The notes: generated from the sequence alone by a model not told the origin. 64,000 bases of DNA from Alkalimonas mucilaginosa (GCF_036327005.1 NZ_JAUGZK010000005.1:225308-289307); one strand, 5' to 3'. Numbered from the stretch's first letter, positions 1 through 9,091 are shown. Numbers and translations are program-made.

Positions 1-43
1 CGATCACTGGTTTCATAAAGCGCTACCTGCCATGTTTTATTCT

Positions 44-298
44 TTAGTTGCGCTCTGGCAACACCAGCTGGATGGACTGCTGCAACAACTGTTTTACTTG
101 CTGCTGCAATTGCTGTTTCGTGCTTTGCTTTAGCACTTCCAGTTGGTCTTGCAGTTGTTGTCGTAAATCCTGCTGAATGTATTGTGTCAGTTCCGGAAAA
201 GCATCGTCTTGCCCGGTTAGTTCCGCAGCAGTCAAAGGTAAGCTGCTCACAGATAAGATGGCGATAGCAGCGATATAGCGTTTTAGTGATGTTTTCAT
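44..298 (-). CDS. small exported Gln-rich protein, function unknown
   Basis: I do not recognise this 84-residue protein. It starts MKTSLKRYIAAIAILSV and has a typical Sec signal peptide ending near LTAAE. The mature part, about 60 residues, is rich in Gln and Leu (LRQQLQDQLEVLKQ, KQQLQQQVKQLL) and looks like one amphipathic helix or coiled coil. The ATG at 298 is preceded by GGAGG at 304-308 with a 5-base gap, which decides this start over a TTG at 310. It resembles the 99-residue protein at 3677-3976 (TKQQLQQQVKQLL against TKQNLQQSVQAYF). Two GGTTATAACC palindromes lie about 105-125 bases upstream. Export to the periplasm is inferred; the function is open. Confidence 0.7.
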   Translation of the reverse strand: MKTSLKRYIAAIAILSVSSLPLTAAELTGQDDAFPELTQYIQQDLRQQLQDQLEVLKQSTKQQLQQQVKQLLQQSIQLVLPERN

Positions 299-577
299 AA
301 GTGCCTCCAATGGCGTTTGATTAAGACAACGCCAGCTTAGGCAGAGCAGGGCACAAAGACGATAACGGTGGCAGGACTTTGCTGTGACAGAGTGATGCCG
401 TTGGTTATAACCAGGTTATAACCAAAATTAAGGAAAACAAAATCAACAGCTTAAATAAAATCCAGCAAAACTGATGGCATACTGCTCTGACTATTTGTTA
501 CAGCGATGATATCTCCTGCTGAAGCCTGCTTCTTGAAGCCGCATGGATTTACAGTTTGACCACAAAAATGACAGATG
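299..577. other. intergenic region, 5' control region of the small exported gene
   Basis: No gene is visible between the small exported protein and the terminator of the M16 protease. The stretch holds the ribosome binding site GGAGG (304-308) and a tandem palindrome (403-423). The part between about 424 and 577 is AT-rich and shows nothing else that I recognise. Confidence 0.6.
403..423 (-). promoter_or_regulatory. tandem palindromic operator candidate (2 x GGTTATAACC)
   Basis: GGTTATAACC occurs at 403-412 and again at 414-423, an 11-base period or about one helical turn. Read on the minus strand it is TTGGTTATAACC followed by TGGTTATAACC. A diverged pair lies at the same distance upstream of the M16 protease (3612-3633). 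This suggests a shared regulator, perhaps of a type that binds direct repeats with 11-base spacing such as OmpR/PhoB-family proteins. The regulator itself is not identified. Confidence 0.5.
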
Positions 578-603
578 AAAAAGCCCCTGACAGGCAGGGG
601 CTT
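578..603 (-). terminator. intrinsic terminator of the M16 protease gene
   Basis: A 9-bp stem AAGCCCCTG / CAGGGGCTT with a 5-base loop (581-603) lies about 20 bases after the protease stop codon. On the minus strand it is followed by a short U run (the As at 578-582). Confidence 0.75.
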
Positions 604-625
604 GGATTAAGGTTATTACAGCACC

Positions 626-3502
626 TTAGAAGCCTTGATGAAACTCCGCCAGGTCATCCAGCGCCTTAAAACCAGGCAGTGGCGTAAAATCCTGCTCCTG
701 CGACTGGCCTTGCAAAATCACCTGCAAGGCGGCCGCTTGCTCCGATAAGGCTACCTGCTGATAGAAGTGTTGCAACTTTGGCAATGTCAGGGCTTCAACC
801 GCTGCGGTTAAGCGCGCCTTGCTGTCAAAGCCCAGCCGGTTGCGCAGCCAATCCGTTCGCATCGAGGCAAACTCTTCGGTCAGATTGTTTGGGGCCCGGC
901 GCAGCTCCAGCAATTGAGACTCTTTTAAGCGATTAAACTCCTCTTCGGTTAATGCCGCCACTTGCGCACTGTACTCCTGCAAAAAACGCTCAACCCGCTG
1001 CTGCAGTTGCTCGGCCGACAATACCGGGCTCTGGATATAAAACACTACCCCAGCATGCTCGTTGTATGGCAACTCACCCGCTTGCACCACATAGCCTAAG
1101 CCTTCTTCAGTCCGTAGCTGGTTGAAGAAAGCCTGATGCAGATGACCCGACAGCACTTTAGCTGCGGCCTGTCCGCTGACACCAGCATTAGGCAGCAACT
1201 GGGTACGCACCAGACTGCTATCGTCTTGTGGACTGCTGCGTAGCACCAGCAAGCGCTCGCCGGCTTTGGGCTGCCAACGAGGCGAAATTTGATAAGCGTG
1301 TTCTGTTTGTTGGCTGCCGCGCAGCGACTGCGCTATCGCAACGACATCGGCTTGGCTGTAATTGCCTTGCGCCAGCACGCGCAACTGGCTTGCGGCCAAC
1401 GTCTGTTGGATGTACGCATTCAGCTGCTCCAGGCTAACCTGGTTGCTGGCCTCCAGCATGGCACTTAGCTCAAAACGGCCGCCGAGCATGGTGGTTCTCA
1501 TCCATTCACTGGCCTGACGAGCCTGCATTTGCTGCTCAAAAGAGCGTAATTGCCGCTGTAACAAGTCCATGCCTTGAGCAAACTGCTGAGCACTGACCTC
1601 GCTGGCCAGTAAACGGCCTATATCCTGCACCAATTCCGGTTGTTTATCGGTAAAGCCGGCCAGGCGCCAGACCAGATCGTACTCCTCTCCTTCTGGCTGC
1701 AACTGCATGCCAGCGGCACTGGCCTCTTGCAGCAATGCCTGGTTAGTGATCATAAAGATCAATTGCCATAAACCATGCATCACGGCGTCTTGCGCTGTGG
1801 TCTTCGCCGTAGGTTGATGCCATTGCATCAGTAAATGACCCCGCGGCTGGTCGGAAAAATGTTCGCTGCCCATTAACCAGGCCTCAACACCGTCTTCATT
1901 CAATACCTGCGTCGGCTGGCTGTAGTCGCTGTGCTGCACCGCAAAGCTTTCCGGCTGAAAGCGATTCAGCGCTGGCAAACTCAGTGGCAACAGCGGTTGC
2001 TGCCAAGCCTGCAGTTGCTCTTCGCCAATCGGCTGCACCGAATAGCGCGCTTGAAAGAACGTGAGCTCTTGCTCGGCGGGCTCCTGCTGACTGATGTGCC
2101 AGACTGTCAAACGTTCCGGTACCAGCTGCGCTAGCAAGGTATTGATGGCTTCGGCATCAAAACCATCGTACTGAAAAGGTGCGCTGACCACAGAGGTTAC
2201 CGGGTAATACTGCATGGCACTACTTAACTGAGCGGCATAGCCAAAACCATCGCGCTTTTCCAGGAAGTGAAACTGGTTTTGCAACGAGGTGCGGATTTCC
2301 TGGTAATAACGTTCATTCACGCCTTGCTGCCGAATTAGCTCCAGGTACTGCATAAAAATTGCGGTAATAGCATCCCGTTGCTGCATACCAGCCGCCGTTA
2401 AAGCAATGTTGATATTGAAATGCCCGTAGTTGCCATAAAACTTCGGATCATAGTCGACAGACACAGCATCCACCAAGCCCATGGCTTTTAACTGTTGTGC
2501 CGGCGTGCCTGGCATTTCCGAGCGGATAAGATGCGCTAAAAACTCGTTTGGCTTGCTGGCAAACTGCTCCAGATTGTTTTTGATGGTAAAGCCCAATCGA
2601 ACCTGTTGCATTTCAGTGTTGGGGACAAAGTGCACCAAACGCGGCCCGTGCTGTTCGAAGTTGATGCAGTGGCTTGGGCGGGGGCTGGCCAGATCCTTGT
2701 TCTCTATGTCGGCGAAAAAGCGCTGCGCCAGCAACTGCATATCAGGCAGTGGCTGCGGGCTAATCAACACCAGCTGCATGCGGTTGGCTGAGTAGTAATT
2801 CTGGTAAAACGCCAACAGCTCATCATGCAGTTTGCTGCCTTCTTTATCGCTTAAGGTGTCCAGATTGCCGACCCAAAACTGATTGGATGGATGGTCACCC
2901 AGCAACTTGGCAGCCAAGGCCAGCATGGCCCAGCCATCCTGAGTCCGCATCATCGACCACTCGGAATGCACCGCATGACGTTCTTTTTCAATGTAATCCG
3001 GCAGCAACAGCGGCGATTTGAAAAAATCGGAAAAACGATCCAAGGCTTCATCAAAATGACTGTAGTTGATTTCAAACATGTAATTGGTGAGCTGATTGGT
3101 AAAGGCGTTGTAGGTTCCACCATGCTGGCTCATAAAATTGATAAAACCATCCGGGTCTGGAAAACGCTCGGTGCCCATAAAGAGCATGTGCTCCAAAAAG
3201 TGCGCCAGTCCCTGTTGTTCCTTGGGATCGTTCAGCCAGCCTGCATCGACACTAAGAGCTGCGGACGATTTTTCCGCTGCAGGGTCCGACACCAACACTA
3301 CCTGAAGCTGGTTGGGCAGAGTAATGGCTTTATACTGACGTGCATCGTTCGGGCTGGTGATAATGGACTGAGCAGCAGGCTGCTCCACCGCAATCGTATG
3401 GGTAGGTGCACTGCTACAGCCATTTAGCAAAACGACACTGCTACCAGCAATTATTAGTGCCAGACTAACTGTACTTAGGGTAAAGCTGTGCTTTTTCATC
3501 AT
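626..3502 (-). CDS. M16 family (pitrilysin/insulinase-type) zinc metalloprotease, lipoprotein
   Basis: A 958-residue protein of the size of E. coli pitrilysin, with the inverted zinc motif HFLEH at residues 101-105 and the third ligand in a following HSEW (Glu near 181). These define an active N-terminal M16 domain; the C-terminal half is the usual inactive M16 repeat. The N terminus carries a lipoprotein signal with a lipobox LLNGC (Cys29), so it is probably anchored in the envelope facing the periplasm, unlike soluble pitrilysin. The ATG at 3502 has AGGA six bases upstream; a second ATG follows directly. Known M16 enzymes degrade small peptides and unfolded proteins. The two small exported proteins on either side may be substrates or partners, which is inference only. 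It ends in a clear terminator. Confidence 0.93.
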   Translation of the reverse strand: MMKKHSFTLSTVSLALIIAGSSVVLLNGCSSAPTHTIAVEQPAAQSIITSPNDARQYKAITLPNQLQVVLVSDPAAEKSSAALSVDAGWLNDPKEQQGLAHFLEHMLFMGTERFPDPDGFINFMSQHGGTYNAFTNQLTNYMFEINYSHFDEALDRFSDFFKSPLLLPDYIEKERHAVHSEWSMMRTQDGWAMLALAAKLLGDHPSNQFWVGNLDTLSDKEGSKLHDELLAFYQNYYSANRMQLVLISPQPLPDMQLLAQRFFADIENKDLASPRPSHCINFEQHGPRLVHFVPNTEMQQVRLGFTIKNNLEQFASKPNEFLAHLIRSEMPGTPAQQLKAMGLVDAVSVDYDPKFYGNYGHFNINIALTAAGMQQRDAITAIFMQYLELIRQQGVNERYYQEIRTSLQNQFHFLEKRDGFGYAAQLSSAMQYYPVTSVVSAPFQYDGFDAEAINTLLAQLVPERLTVWHISQQEPAEQELTFFQARYSVQPIGEEQLQAWQQPLLPLSLPALNRFQPESFAVQHSDYSQPTQVLNEDGVEAWLMGSEHFSDQPRGHLLMQWHQPTAKTTAQDAVMHGLWQLIFMITNQALLQEASAAGMQLQPEGEEYDLVWRLAGFTDKQPELVQDIGRLLASEVSAQQFAQGMDLLQRQLRSFEQQMQARQASEWMRTTMLGGRFELSAMLEASNQVSLEQLNAYIQQTLAASQLRVLAQGNYSQADVVAIAQSLRGSQQTEHAYQISPRWQPKAGERLLVLRSSPQDDSSLVRTQLLPNAGVSGQAAAKVLSGHLHQAFFNQLRTEEGLGYVVQAGELPYNEHAGVVFYIQSPVLSAEQLQQRVERFLQEYSAQVAALTEEEFNRLKESQLLELRRAPNNLTEEFASMRTDWLRNRLGFDSKARLTAAVEALTLPKLQHFYQQVALSEQAAALQVILQGQSQEQDFTPLPGFKALDDLAEFHQGF

Positions 3503-3611
3503 GTTTTATCCTTTAATTAATGCAGCTTTGTTGGTTGCACATTAAGTTACTCAGTCGAAAGCAAATTTCCAATGACAAGGATCGGAGTAAAGCGTGATTT
3601 CGCGGTAACGG

Positions 3612-3633
3612 CCGTATAACCATAGTTATAACC
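3612..3633 (-). promoter_or_regulatory. tandem palindrome-like operator candidate upstream of the M16 protease
   Basis: AGTTATAACC (3624-3633, 9 of 10 matching GGTTATAACC) and a weaker copy CCGTATAACC (3612-3621) lie 12 bases apart and about 110-130 bases upstream of the protease start. The minus-strand reading TTGGTTATAAC..TGGTTATA matches the pair at 403-423. Confidence 0.45.
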
Positions 3634-3676
3634 AACCTATATTATTGTTTTATATTGGAATTAGTATTCCACCAAG

Positions 3677-3976
3677 TTAGAGGCAACTGAACTGTTCATT
3701 ACAAGCTTTTGCCAGAGCAATGGACATCGCTAAAGACTTCTCATCACTTTTTTCAAAATAGGCTTGTACTGACTGTTGTAGATTCTGCTTAGTCAAAGCT
3801 CTAAGTTCCTGACTGATCAAGATCTGCAAATCAGCGGATAACTGCGCTGGTGCGGTCATCGATAGCTGAGCTGAAGCAGCCTGAGCACTATAAAATTGCT
3901 CATTTGCAACTGTAGTTGCTGGGTTTACTAGTAAAGTAGAGATAAGCAGTAGGCTAATTGCAGTTAATTTCTTCAT
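3677..3976 (-). CDS. small exported protein related to the one at 44-298, function unknown
   Basis: A 99-residue protein with a signal peptide (MKKLTAISLLLISTLLV, cleavage likely after TTVA) and a mature part predicted to be helical, with LRALTKQNLQQSVQAYF resembling the Gln-rich helix of the first small protein. Two cysteines near the C terminus (KACNEQFSCL) could form a disulfide in the periplasm; the other protein lacks them. The start ATG has AGGA seven bases upstream. A weak hairpin, GGAAT..ATTCC at 3657-3670, lies just after the stop. The gene is upstream of the M16 protease on the same strand, with 174 bases between. I recognise no family. Confidence 0.7.
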   Translation of the reverse strand: MKKLTAISLLLISTLLVNPATTVANEQFYSAQAASAQLSMTAPAQLSADLQILISQELRALTKQNLQQSVQAYFEKSDEKSLAMSIALAKACNEQFSCL

Positions 3977-4179
3977 AGTGGTTTCCTTTCAAAGCGTGAA
4001 TGTGTATGGCTCTATCACTACAATGAAAGATACATGCCAAAACTATAAAGCCTTTAGAATCAATGAAGTAAAGTAAAACCTATCGCTTATATGCGCGAAA
4101 TAGCGCATCGCTGCGCGTTTTTATAGAGTGAATGCTAACGGAGTAACCAACCAGAATGGAATAAAAAATCCCCAAATAA

Positions 4180-4204
4180 AAAAGCCACCCGAAGGTGGCT
4201 TTTT
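4180..4204 (-). terminator. terminator of the atp operon
   Basis: A 10-bp stem AAAAGCCACC / GGTGGCTTTT with a CGAA tetraloop, flanked by A and T runs, lies 20 bases downstream of the atpC stop. The symmetry allows function on both strands. Confidence 0.9.
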
Positions 4205-4223
4205 GGCAAGGCGCAGGGCCTGC

Positions 4224-4643
4224 TTATTTGGTTTTGCGCAATTTACGGATCAATTGCAGCTGCGCAATGGCCTCTGCCAACTGAGCCGCGGCTTCCGCGT
4301 AGTCGAAGTCGGCGCTGGCATGTTGCATGGCTTCTTTGGCACGGTTTTGTGCTTCAAGAATCGCCTGCTCATCCAGATCTTCTGCCCGTTTAGCCACATC
4401 GGCCAAAACGGTGACGCCATCCGGCTGCACTTCCAGCACGCCGCCAGCAACGTAGATGAAGTGCTCTTCACCAAATTGCTTGACGATGCGCACCATGCCA
4501 GGCTTGATTGTCGTCAGCAGCGGGGTGTGAAAGGGCAAAATACCCAGCTCACCATCCGCACCACTCACTTCGACATACTCGACCAGGCCGGAGAAGATTT
4601 TATCTTCTGCACTGACTACGTCCAGATGCACTGTCATCGCCAT
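4224..4643 (-). CDS. atpC: F1Fo ATP synthase epsilon subunit
   Basis: A 139-residue protein matching bacterial epsilon: an N-terminal beta sandwich starting MAMTVHLDVVSAEDKIFSG, the segment GELGILPFHTPLLT typical of the family, and two C-terminal helices (about 90-139) ending in a Lys/Arg-rich tail. Epsilon links the gamma rotor to the c ring and can inhibit ATP hydrolysis through its C-terminal helices. It is the last gene of the atp operon, 17 bases after atpD and directly before the terminator. Confidence 0.97.
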   Translation of the reverse strand: MAMTVHLDVVSAEDKIFSGLVEYVEVSGADGELGILPFHTPLLTTIKPGMVRIVKQFGEEHFIYVAGGVLEVQPDGVTVLADVAKRAEDLDEQAILEAQNRAKEAMQHASADFDYAEAAAQLAEAIAQLQLIRKLRKTK

Positions 4644-4660
4644 CTTGCCTCCTCAGCTGA

Positions 4661-6049
4661 TTATTTCAGCTTCTTCGCTTTCTCGATGGCTTCTTCGATG
4701 GAACCAACCATGTAGAAAGCCTGCTCTGGCAAATGGTCAAACTCACCATCCAGGATGCCTTTAAAGCCACGGATGGTATCTTTCAGTGACACGTACTTAC
4801 CTGGTGAACCGGTAAATACTTCCGCCACGAAGAACGGCTGAGACAGGAAACGCTGGATTTTCCGAGCCCGGAATACCGTGGTTTTGTCTTCATCCGACAG
4901 CTCGTCCATACCGAGGATGGCGATGATGTCTTTCAGCTCTTTGTAGCGTTGCAGTACAGTTTGTACGCCACGGGCTACTTCGTAGTGCTCTTTACCAATC
5001 ACCAGTGGATCCAGCTGACGTGAGGTCGAATCCAGCGGATCAATCGCCGGGTAGATACCCAAAGAAGCGATGTTCCGGCTCAGTACCACCGTCGCATCCA
5101 AGTGCGAGAAGGTAGTTGCTGGCGATGGATCGGTCAAGTCATCCGCAGGCACGTAAACGGCCTGAATGGAGGTGATGGAACCGGTCTTGGTAGAGGTGAT
5201 ACGCTCTTGCAACACACCCATTTCTTCAGCCAGTGTTGGCTGATAACCAACTGCTGAAGGCATACGACCCAACAGGGCTGATACTTCGGTACCGGCCAGG
5301 GTGTAACGGTAGATGTTATCTACGAAGAACAGTACGTCGCGGCCTTCATCACGGAATTTTTCCGCCATGGTCAGACCGGTCAGCGCCACACGCAGACGGT
5401 TGCCTGGTGGTTCGTTCATCTGACCATACACCAGCGATACTTTATCCAGTACGTTGGAATCTTTCATCTCGTGGTAGAAGTCGTTACCTTCACGGGTACG
5501 CTCACCCACACCGGCAAATACCGAGTAACCGCTGTGCTCGATCGCGATGTTACGGATCAGCTCCATCATGTTCACGGTTTTACCAACACCGGCACCACCG
5601 AACAGACCAACTTTACCACCCTTAGCAAACGGACAAACCAGGTCGATAACCTTGATACCAGTTTCCAGCAGGGCGTTAGAAGCTGCCTGATCTTCATAGC
5701 TTGGTGCTTCACGGTGGATGGACCAACGCTCTTCTTCACCGATAGGGCCAGCTTCGTCGATTGGCTCACCCAGTACGTTCATAATACGGCCCAGTGTGGC
5801 TTTACCCACCGGAACCTGAATGGCTTTACCGGTATTGCTAACGGCAGCGCCACGGCGCAGACCATCAGTTGTGCCCAGAGCGATGGTACGCACTGTGCCA
5901 CCACCCAGCTGCTGCTGTACTTCCAGCACCAGACCTGAGAGGTCACCGTCAGTTACGTTCAACGCGTCATAGATACCAGGTACCGCATCTTGTGGAAAGT
6001 CGATATCCACAACGGCGCCAATAATTTGGACTACCTTACCTTGACTCAT
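4661..6049 (-). CDS. atpD: F1Fo ATP synthase beta subunit (catalytic)
   Basis: A 462-residue protein with the P-loop GGAGVGKT at residues 151-158 and the catalytic Glu in GVGERTREGND (Glu183). It also has the DELSEED-type segment (MDELSDEDK) that contacts gamma and epsilon. It carries the catalytic nucleotide site of F1 for ATP synthesis driven by the proton gradient. The length equals that of well-studied gammaproteobacterial beta subunits. It sits between atpG and atpC in the standard order. Confidence 0.98.
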   Translation of the reverse strand: MSQGKVVQIIGAVVDIDFPQDAVPGIYDALNVTDGDLSGLVLEVQQQLGGGTVRTIALGTTDGLRRGAAVSNTGKAIQVPVGKATLGRIMNVLGEPIDEAGPIGEEERWSIHREAPSYEDQAASNALLETGIKVIDLVCPFAKGGKVGLFGGAGVGKTVNMMELIRNIAIEHSGYSVFAGVGERTREGNDFYHEMKDSNVLDKVSLVYGQMNEPPGNRLRVALTGLTMAEKFRDEGRDVLFFVDNIYRYTLAGTEVSALLGRMPSAVGYQPTLAEEMGVLQERITSTKTGSITSIQAVYVPADDLTDPSPATTFSHLDATVVLSRNIASLGIYPAIDPLDSTSRQLDPLVIGKEHYEVARGVQTVLQRYKELKDIIAILGMDELSDEDKTTVFRARKIQRFLSQPFFVAEVFTGSPGKYVSLKDTIRGFKGILDGEFDHLPEQAFYMVGSIEEAIEKAKKLK

Positions 6050-6081
6050 GTTGTTTCCTCAAATGTCTCAAAACTGTTCAC

Positions 6082-6945
6082 TTAACCAACCGCAGCTGCA
6101 CCCGATACAATCTCACTCAGTTCCTGAGTGATGGCGGCCTGACGGGCTTTGTTGTACACCAACTTCAGCTCATCCATCAGGTTGCCGGCATTGTCGGTGG
6201 CCGCTTTCATCGCGACCATACGGGCAGCGTGTTCACAGGCGGCGTTTTCTACCAGCCCCTGATACACCAGCGACTCAATGTACCGATCCATCAGCATGTC
6301 GATAATCGGCTCTGGCTTCGGCTCGTAAATGTAATCCCACTTGTATTTACGCTTAGGCGCATCCTGGGTTGGCAAAGGCAACAGTTGCTCAATCGTTGGC
6401 TCTTGTTTCATGGTGTTGACAAACTGGTTGTACACCAGATAGAGGCGATCAATACGACCTTCCAGATAGGCTTTCAGCATCACCTGCACGGACCCAATGA
6501 TATCCGCGAGCTTCGGGTTCTCACCCGAGCCGGCTTGCTGGGCCAGTACTTTGCCACCAAAACGACGGAAAAAAGCAGTGGCTTTGTTACCAATTAAGGC
6601 AAACTCAGCAGACACTCCCTTTTCTTTCCAACTTTTTAGCTCCTGAACCACAGCTTTGAATTCATTGCTGTTCAGGCCACCACAAAGTCCACGATCGGTT
6701 GAGATAATGATGTAGCCAACGGTGCCTGCTTCACGTTCCACCATATAAGGGTGGCGATAATCCAGGTTACCTCCGGCCATGTTACCGATCACTTTGCGCA
6801 TACCTTCAGCGTATGGGCGGGATGCAGCGACTCGCTCCTGCGCGCGGCGCATTTTGCTAACCGCAACCTTTTCCATAGCGCTGGTGATCTTGCGAGTATT
6901 GTTAATACTCCCAATCTTGCTTTTTATCTCTTTACCACCGGCCAT
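6082..6945 (-). CDS. atpG: F1Fo ATP synthase gamma subunit
   Basis: A 287-residue central rotor subunit. The N-terminal helix (KEIKSKIGSINNTRKITSAM) and C-terminal helix (NKARQAAITQELSEIVSGAA) form the coiled-coil shaft inside the alpha3beta3 ring. The middle contains the STDRGLCGGLN signature. It lies between atpA and atpD with short gaps, as is usual in proteobacteria. Confidence 0.98.
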   Translation of the reverse strand: MAGGKEIKSKIGSINNTRKITSAMEKVAVSKMRRAQERVAASRPYAEGMRKVIGNMAGGNLDYRHPYMVEREAGTVGYIIISTDRGLCGGLNSNEFKAVVQELKSWKEKGVSAEFALIGNKATAFFRRFGGKVLAQQAGSGENPKLADIIGSVQVMLKAYLEGRIDRLYLVYNQFVNTMKQEPTIEQLLPLPTQDAPKRKYKWDYIYEPKPEPIIDMLMDRYIESLVYQGLVENAACEHAARMVAMKAATDNAGNLMDELKLVYNKARQAAITQELSEIVSGAAAVG

Positions 6946-7001
6946 GACGTTGTCTCCGTTTCATTCAACGACGAAGGGTGGCCGCAGCCACCCACGTCTG
7001 A

Positions 7002-8543
7002 TTACCAGGTTTGGGTGGACTTGAAAGTCTCAACCACGTTTTTCAAACCTGCTTCAATCTCGTCGTTGTAGTTACCGGTTTTGTTGATTTCCGCCATCAG
7101 ACCAGCATGCTCAGACTTGGCATAGGACAACAAGGCAGCTTCGAAGTCGCCAATCTTGTCGGTTGCTACGTCTTTCATAAAGCCTTTTTCAATGGCAAAA
7201 ATCGACAGCGTCATATCCGCTACGCTCATTGGCGCGTACTGCAGCTGCTTCATCAGCTCGGTCACTTTCTGACCGTGCTCCAGCTGGGCGCGGGTCGCGT
7301 CGTCCAGATCGGAAGCAAACTGAGCAAAGGCAGCCAATTCAGTGTACTGAGCCAGCGCCAGACGAATACCACCACCCAATTTCTTAATGGCTTTGGTTTG
7401 TGCTGCACCACCCACCCGCGATACCGAGATACCCGCATTCACCGCAGGGCGAATACCGGCGTTGAACAAATCGGTTTCCAGGAAGATCTGACCATCGGTG
7501 ATCGAGATCACGTTGGTTGGTACGAAAGCAGAAACGTCACCGGCCTGGGTTTCGATGATCGGCAGAGCAGTCAGTGAACCGGTTTTGCCTTTCACTTCGC
7601 CATTGGTCAGACGCTCGACGTAGTCGGCATTGACGCGCGATGCACGCTCCAGCAAACGGGAGTGCAAATAGAACACATCACCCGGGTAAGCTTCACGGCC
7701 TGGCGGACGACGTAACAGCAAGGAGATTTGACGATAAGCAACAGCTTGCTTCGACAAATCATCGTACACGATCAGTGCATCTTCACCGCGGTCACGGAAG
7801 TATTCACCCATGGTACAGCCGGCATAAGGTGCCAGGAACTGCAGCGCTGCGGCTTCAGAAGCCGAAGCAACCACTACGATGGTGTGCGCCAGGGCGCCAT
7901 GCTCTTCCAGCTTACGAACTACGTTGGCAATGGTGGACGCTTTTTGACCAACCGCCACATAGATACACTTAACGCCAGTGCCTTTCTGGTTGATGATGGC
8001 ATCGATGGCCAGTGCGGTTTTACCGGTCTGACGGTCACCGATCACCAGCTCACGCTGGCCACGGCCGATTGGGATCATCGAGTCGACTGATTTGTAACCG
8101 GTTTGCAGTGGCTGATCAACCGATTGACGGTCGATAACACCAGGGGCAATTTTTTCAACCGGCTCAAAACGAGCGGCGTCAATGCTACCTTTGCCATCGA
8201 TAGGAGCACCCAGGGTGTTCACTACGCGGCCCAGCAGAGCTTCACCTACCGGAACTTCTAAGATACGGCCAGTGCTTTTAACTTTGGTGCCTTCGGTTAA
8301 ATCCGCGTACGGACCCATAACGACGGCACCGACCGAGTTGCGCTCTAAGTTCAGCGCAATCGCATAACGGCTGCCAGGAAGCTCAATCATCTCACCCTGC
8401 ATACAATCCGCAAGGCCGTTGATCCGAATGATACCGTCCGTGACCTGCACGATGGTACCTTCATTGCGAGCTTCACTGACCACATCGAACTGAGCAATAC
8501 GTTGCTTGATCAGTTCGGCTATTTCAGTGGAATTCAGTTGCAT
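7002..8543 (-). CDS. atpA: F1Fo ATP synthase alpha subunit
   Basis: A 513-residue protein with the non-catalytic P-loop GDRQTGKT, an N-terminal beta barrel beginning MQLNSTEIAELIKQRI, and the conserved SVSRVGGAAQTKA segment. It alternates with beta in the F1 hexamer. The length matches E. coli AtpA (513). It follows atpH with a 14-base gap. Confidence 0.98.
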   Translation of the reverse strand: MQLNSTEIAELIKQRIAQFDVVSEARNEGTIVQVTDGIIRINGLADCMQGEMIELPGSRYAIALNLERNSVGAVVMGPYADLTEGTKVKSTGRILEVPVGEALLGRVVNTLGAPIDGKGSIDAARFEPVEKIAPGVIDRQSVDQPLQTGYKSVDSMIPIGRGQRELVIGDRQTGKTALAIDAIINQKGTGVKCIYVAVGQKASTIANVVRKLEEHGALAHTIVVVASASEAAALQFLAPYAGCTMGEYFRDRGEDALIVYDDLSKQAVAYRQISLLLRRPPGREAYPGDVFYLHSRLLERASRVNADYVERLTNGEVKGKTGSLTALPIIETQAGDVSAFVPTNVISITDGQIFLETDLFNAGIRPAVNAGISVSRVGGAAQTKAIKKLGGGIRLALAQYTELAAFAQFASDLDDATRAQLEHGQKVTELMKQLQYAPMSVADMTLSIFAIEKGFMKDVATDKIGDFEAALLSYAKSEHAGLMAEINKTGNYNDEIEAGLKNVVETFKSTQTW

Positions 8544-8557
8544 ACTCTGTTCCCCAA

Positions 8558-9091
8558 TTAGGACTGCAGCGTGGTGATCAGGCGATCCAGCTTGCCACGG
8601 ATCGAACCATCGATGACCATGTCACCCGCTTTCATTAACATACCGCCGACCACATTCGGATCAACGCTACAGTTCAATTTCACATTACGCGCCAGACGCT
8701 TGGATAACGCAGCAGCCAGTTTTTCCTGCTGAGCGGCATTTAGTTCAGTTGCCGCGATCACATCCACGTTGATTTCACGCTCGTGTTCATCTTTCAGCTC
8801 GGTAAACTGGGCAAATACTTCAGGCAGTGCCAGCAAACGCTGATTTTCAGCCATCATCCGAACCAAGTTTTGTGCCGGTTGATCCAGCTGATCGGCACAT
8901 ACCTGATTAAACAGCGATGCCTGTGTTTCAGCAGTACTGTTGCTTAGCAAAAAAGCAGCCATCTGCTGGTCTTTCGCTACTTCAGCAGCAAAAGCCAGCA
9001 TCTGTTGCCAGCCACTGAGGGCGTTGTTATCACGCGCGTACTCAAAAGCGGCTTTTGCGTAAGGACGAGCAATATTCGTCAAGTTTGACAT
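8558..9091 (-). CDS. atpH: F1Fo ATP synthase delta subunit
   Basis: A 177-residue protein starting MSNLTNIARPYAKAAFEYA, typical of the delta N-terminal domain, and ending with the conserved GGMLMKAGDMVIDGSIRGKL segment. Delta connects the top of F1 to the b-subunit stator stalk. It lies between atpF and atpA, with a 12-base gap after atpF. Confidence 0.97.
   Translation of the reverse strand: MSNLTNIARPYAKAAFEYARDNNALSGWQQMLAFAAEVAKDQQMAAFLLSNSTAETQASLFNQVCADQLDQPAQNLVRMMAENQRLLALPEVFAQFTELKDEHEREINVDVIAATELNAAQQEKLAAALSKRLARNVKLNCSVDPNVVGGMLMKAGDMVIDGSIRGKLDRLITTLQS

Noticed and set aside
4128..4715. Long plus-strand open frame opposite atpC and the end of atpD
   Set aside because: It is an antisense shadow of strongly conserved ATP synthase genes, with no ribosome binding site or recognisable protein.
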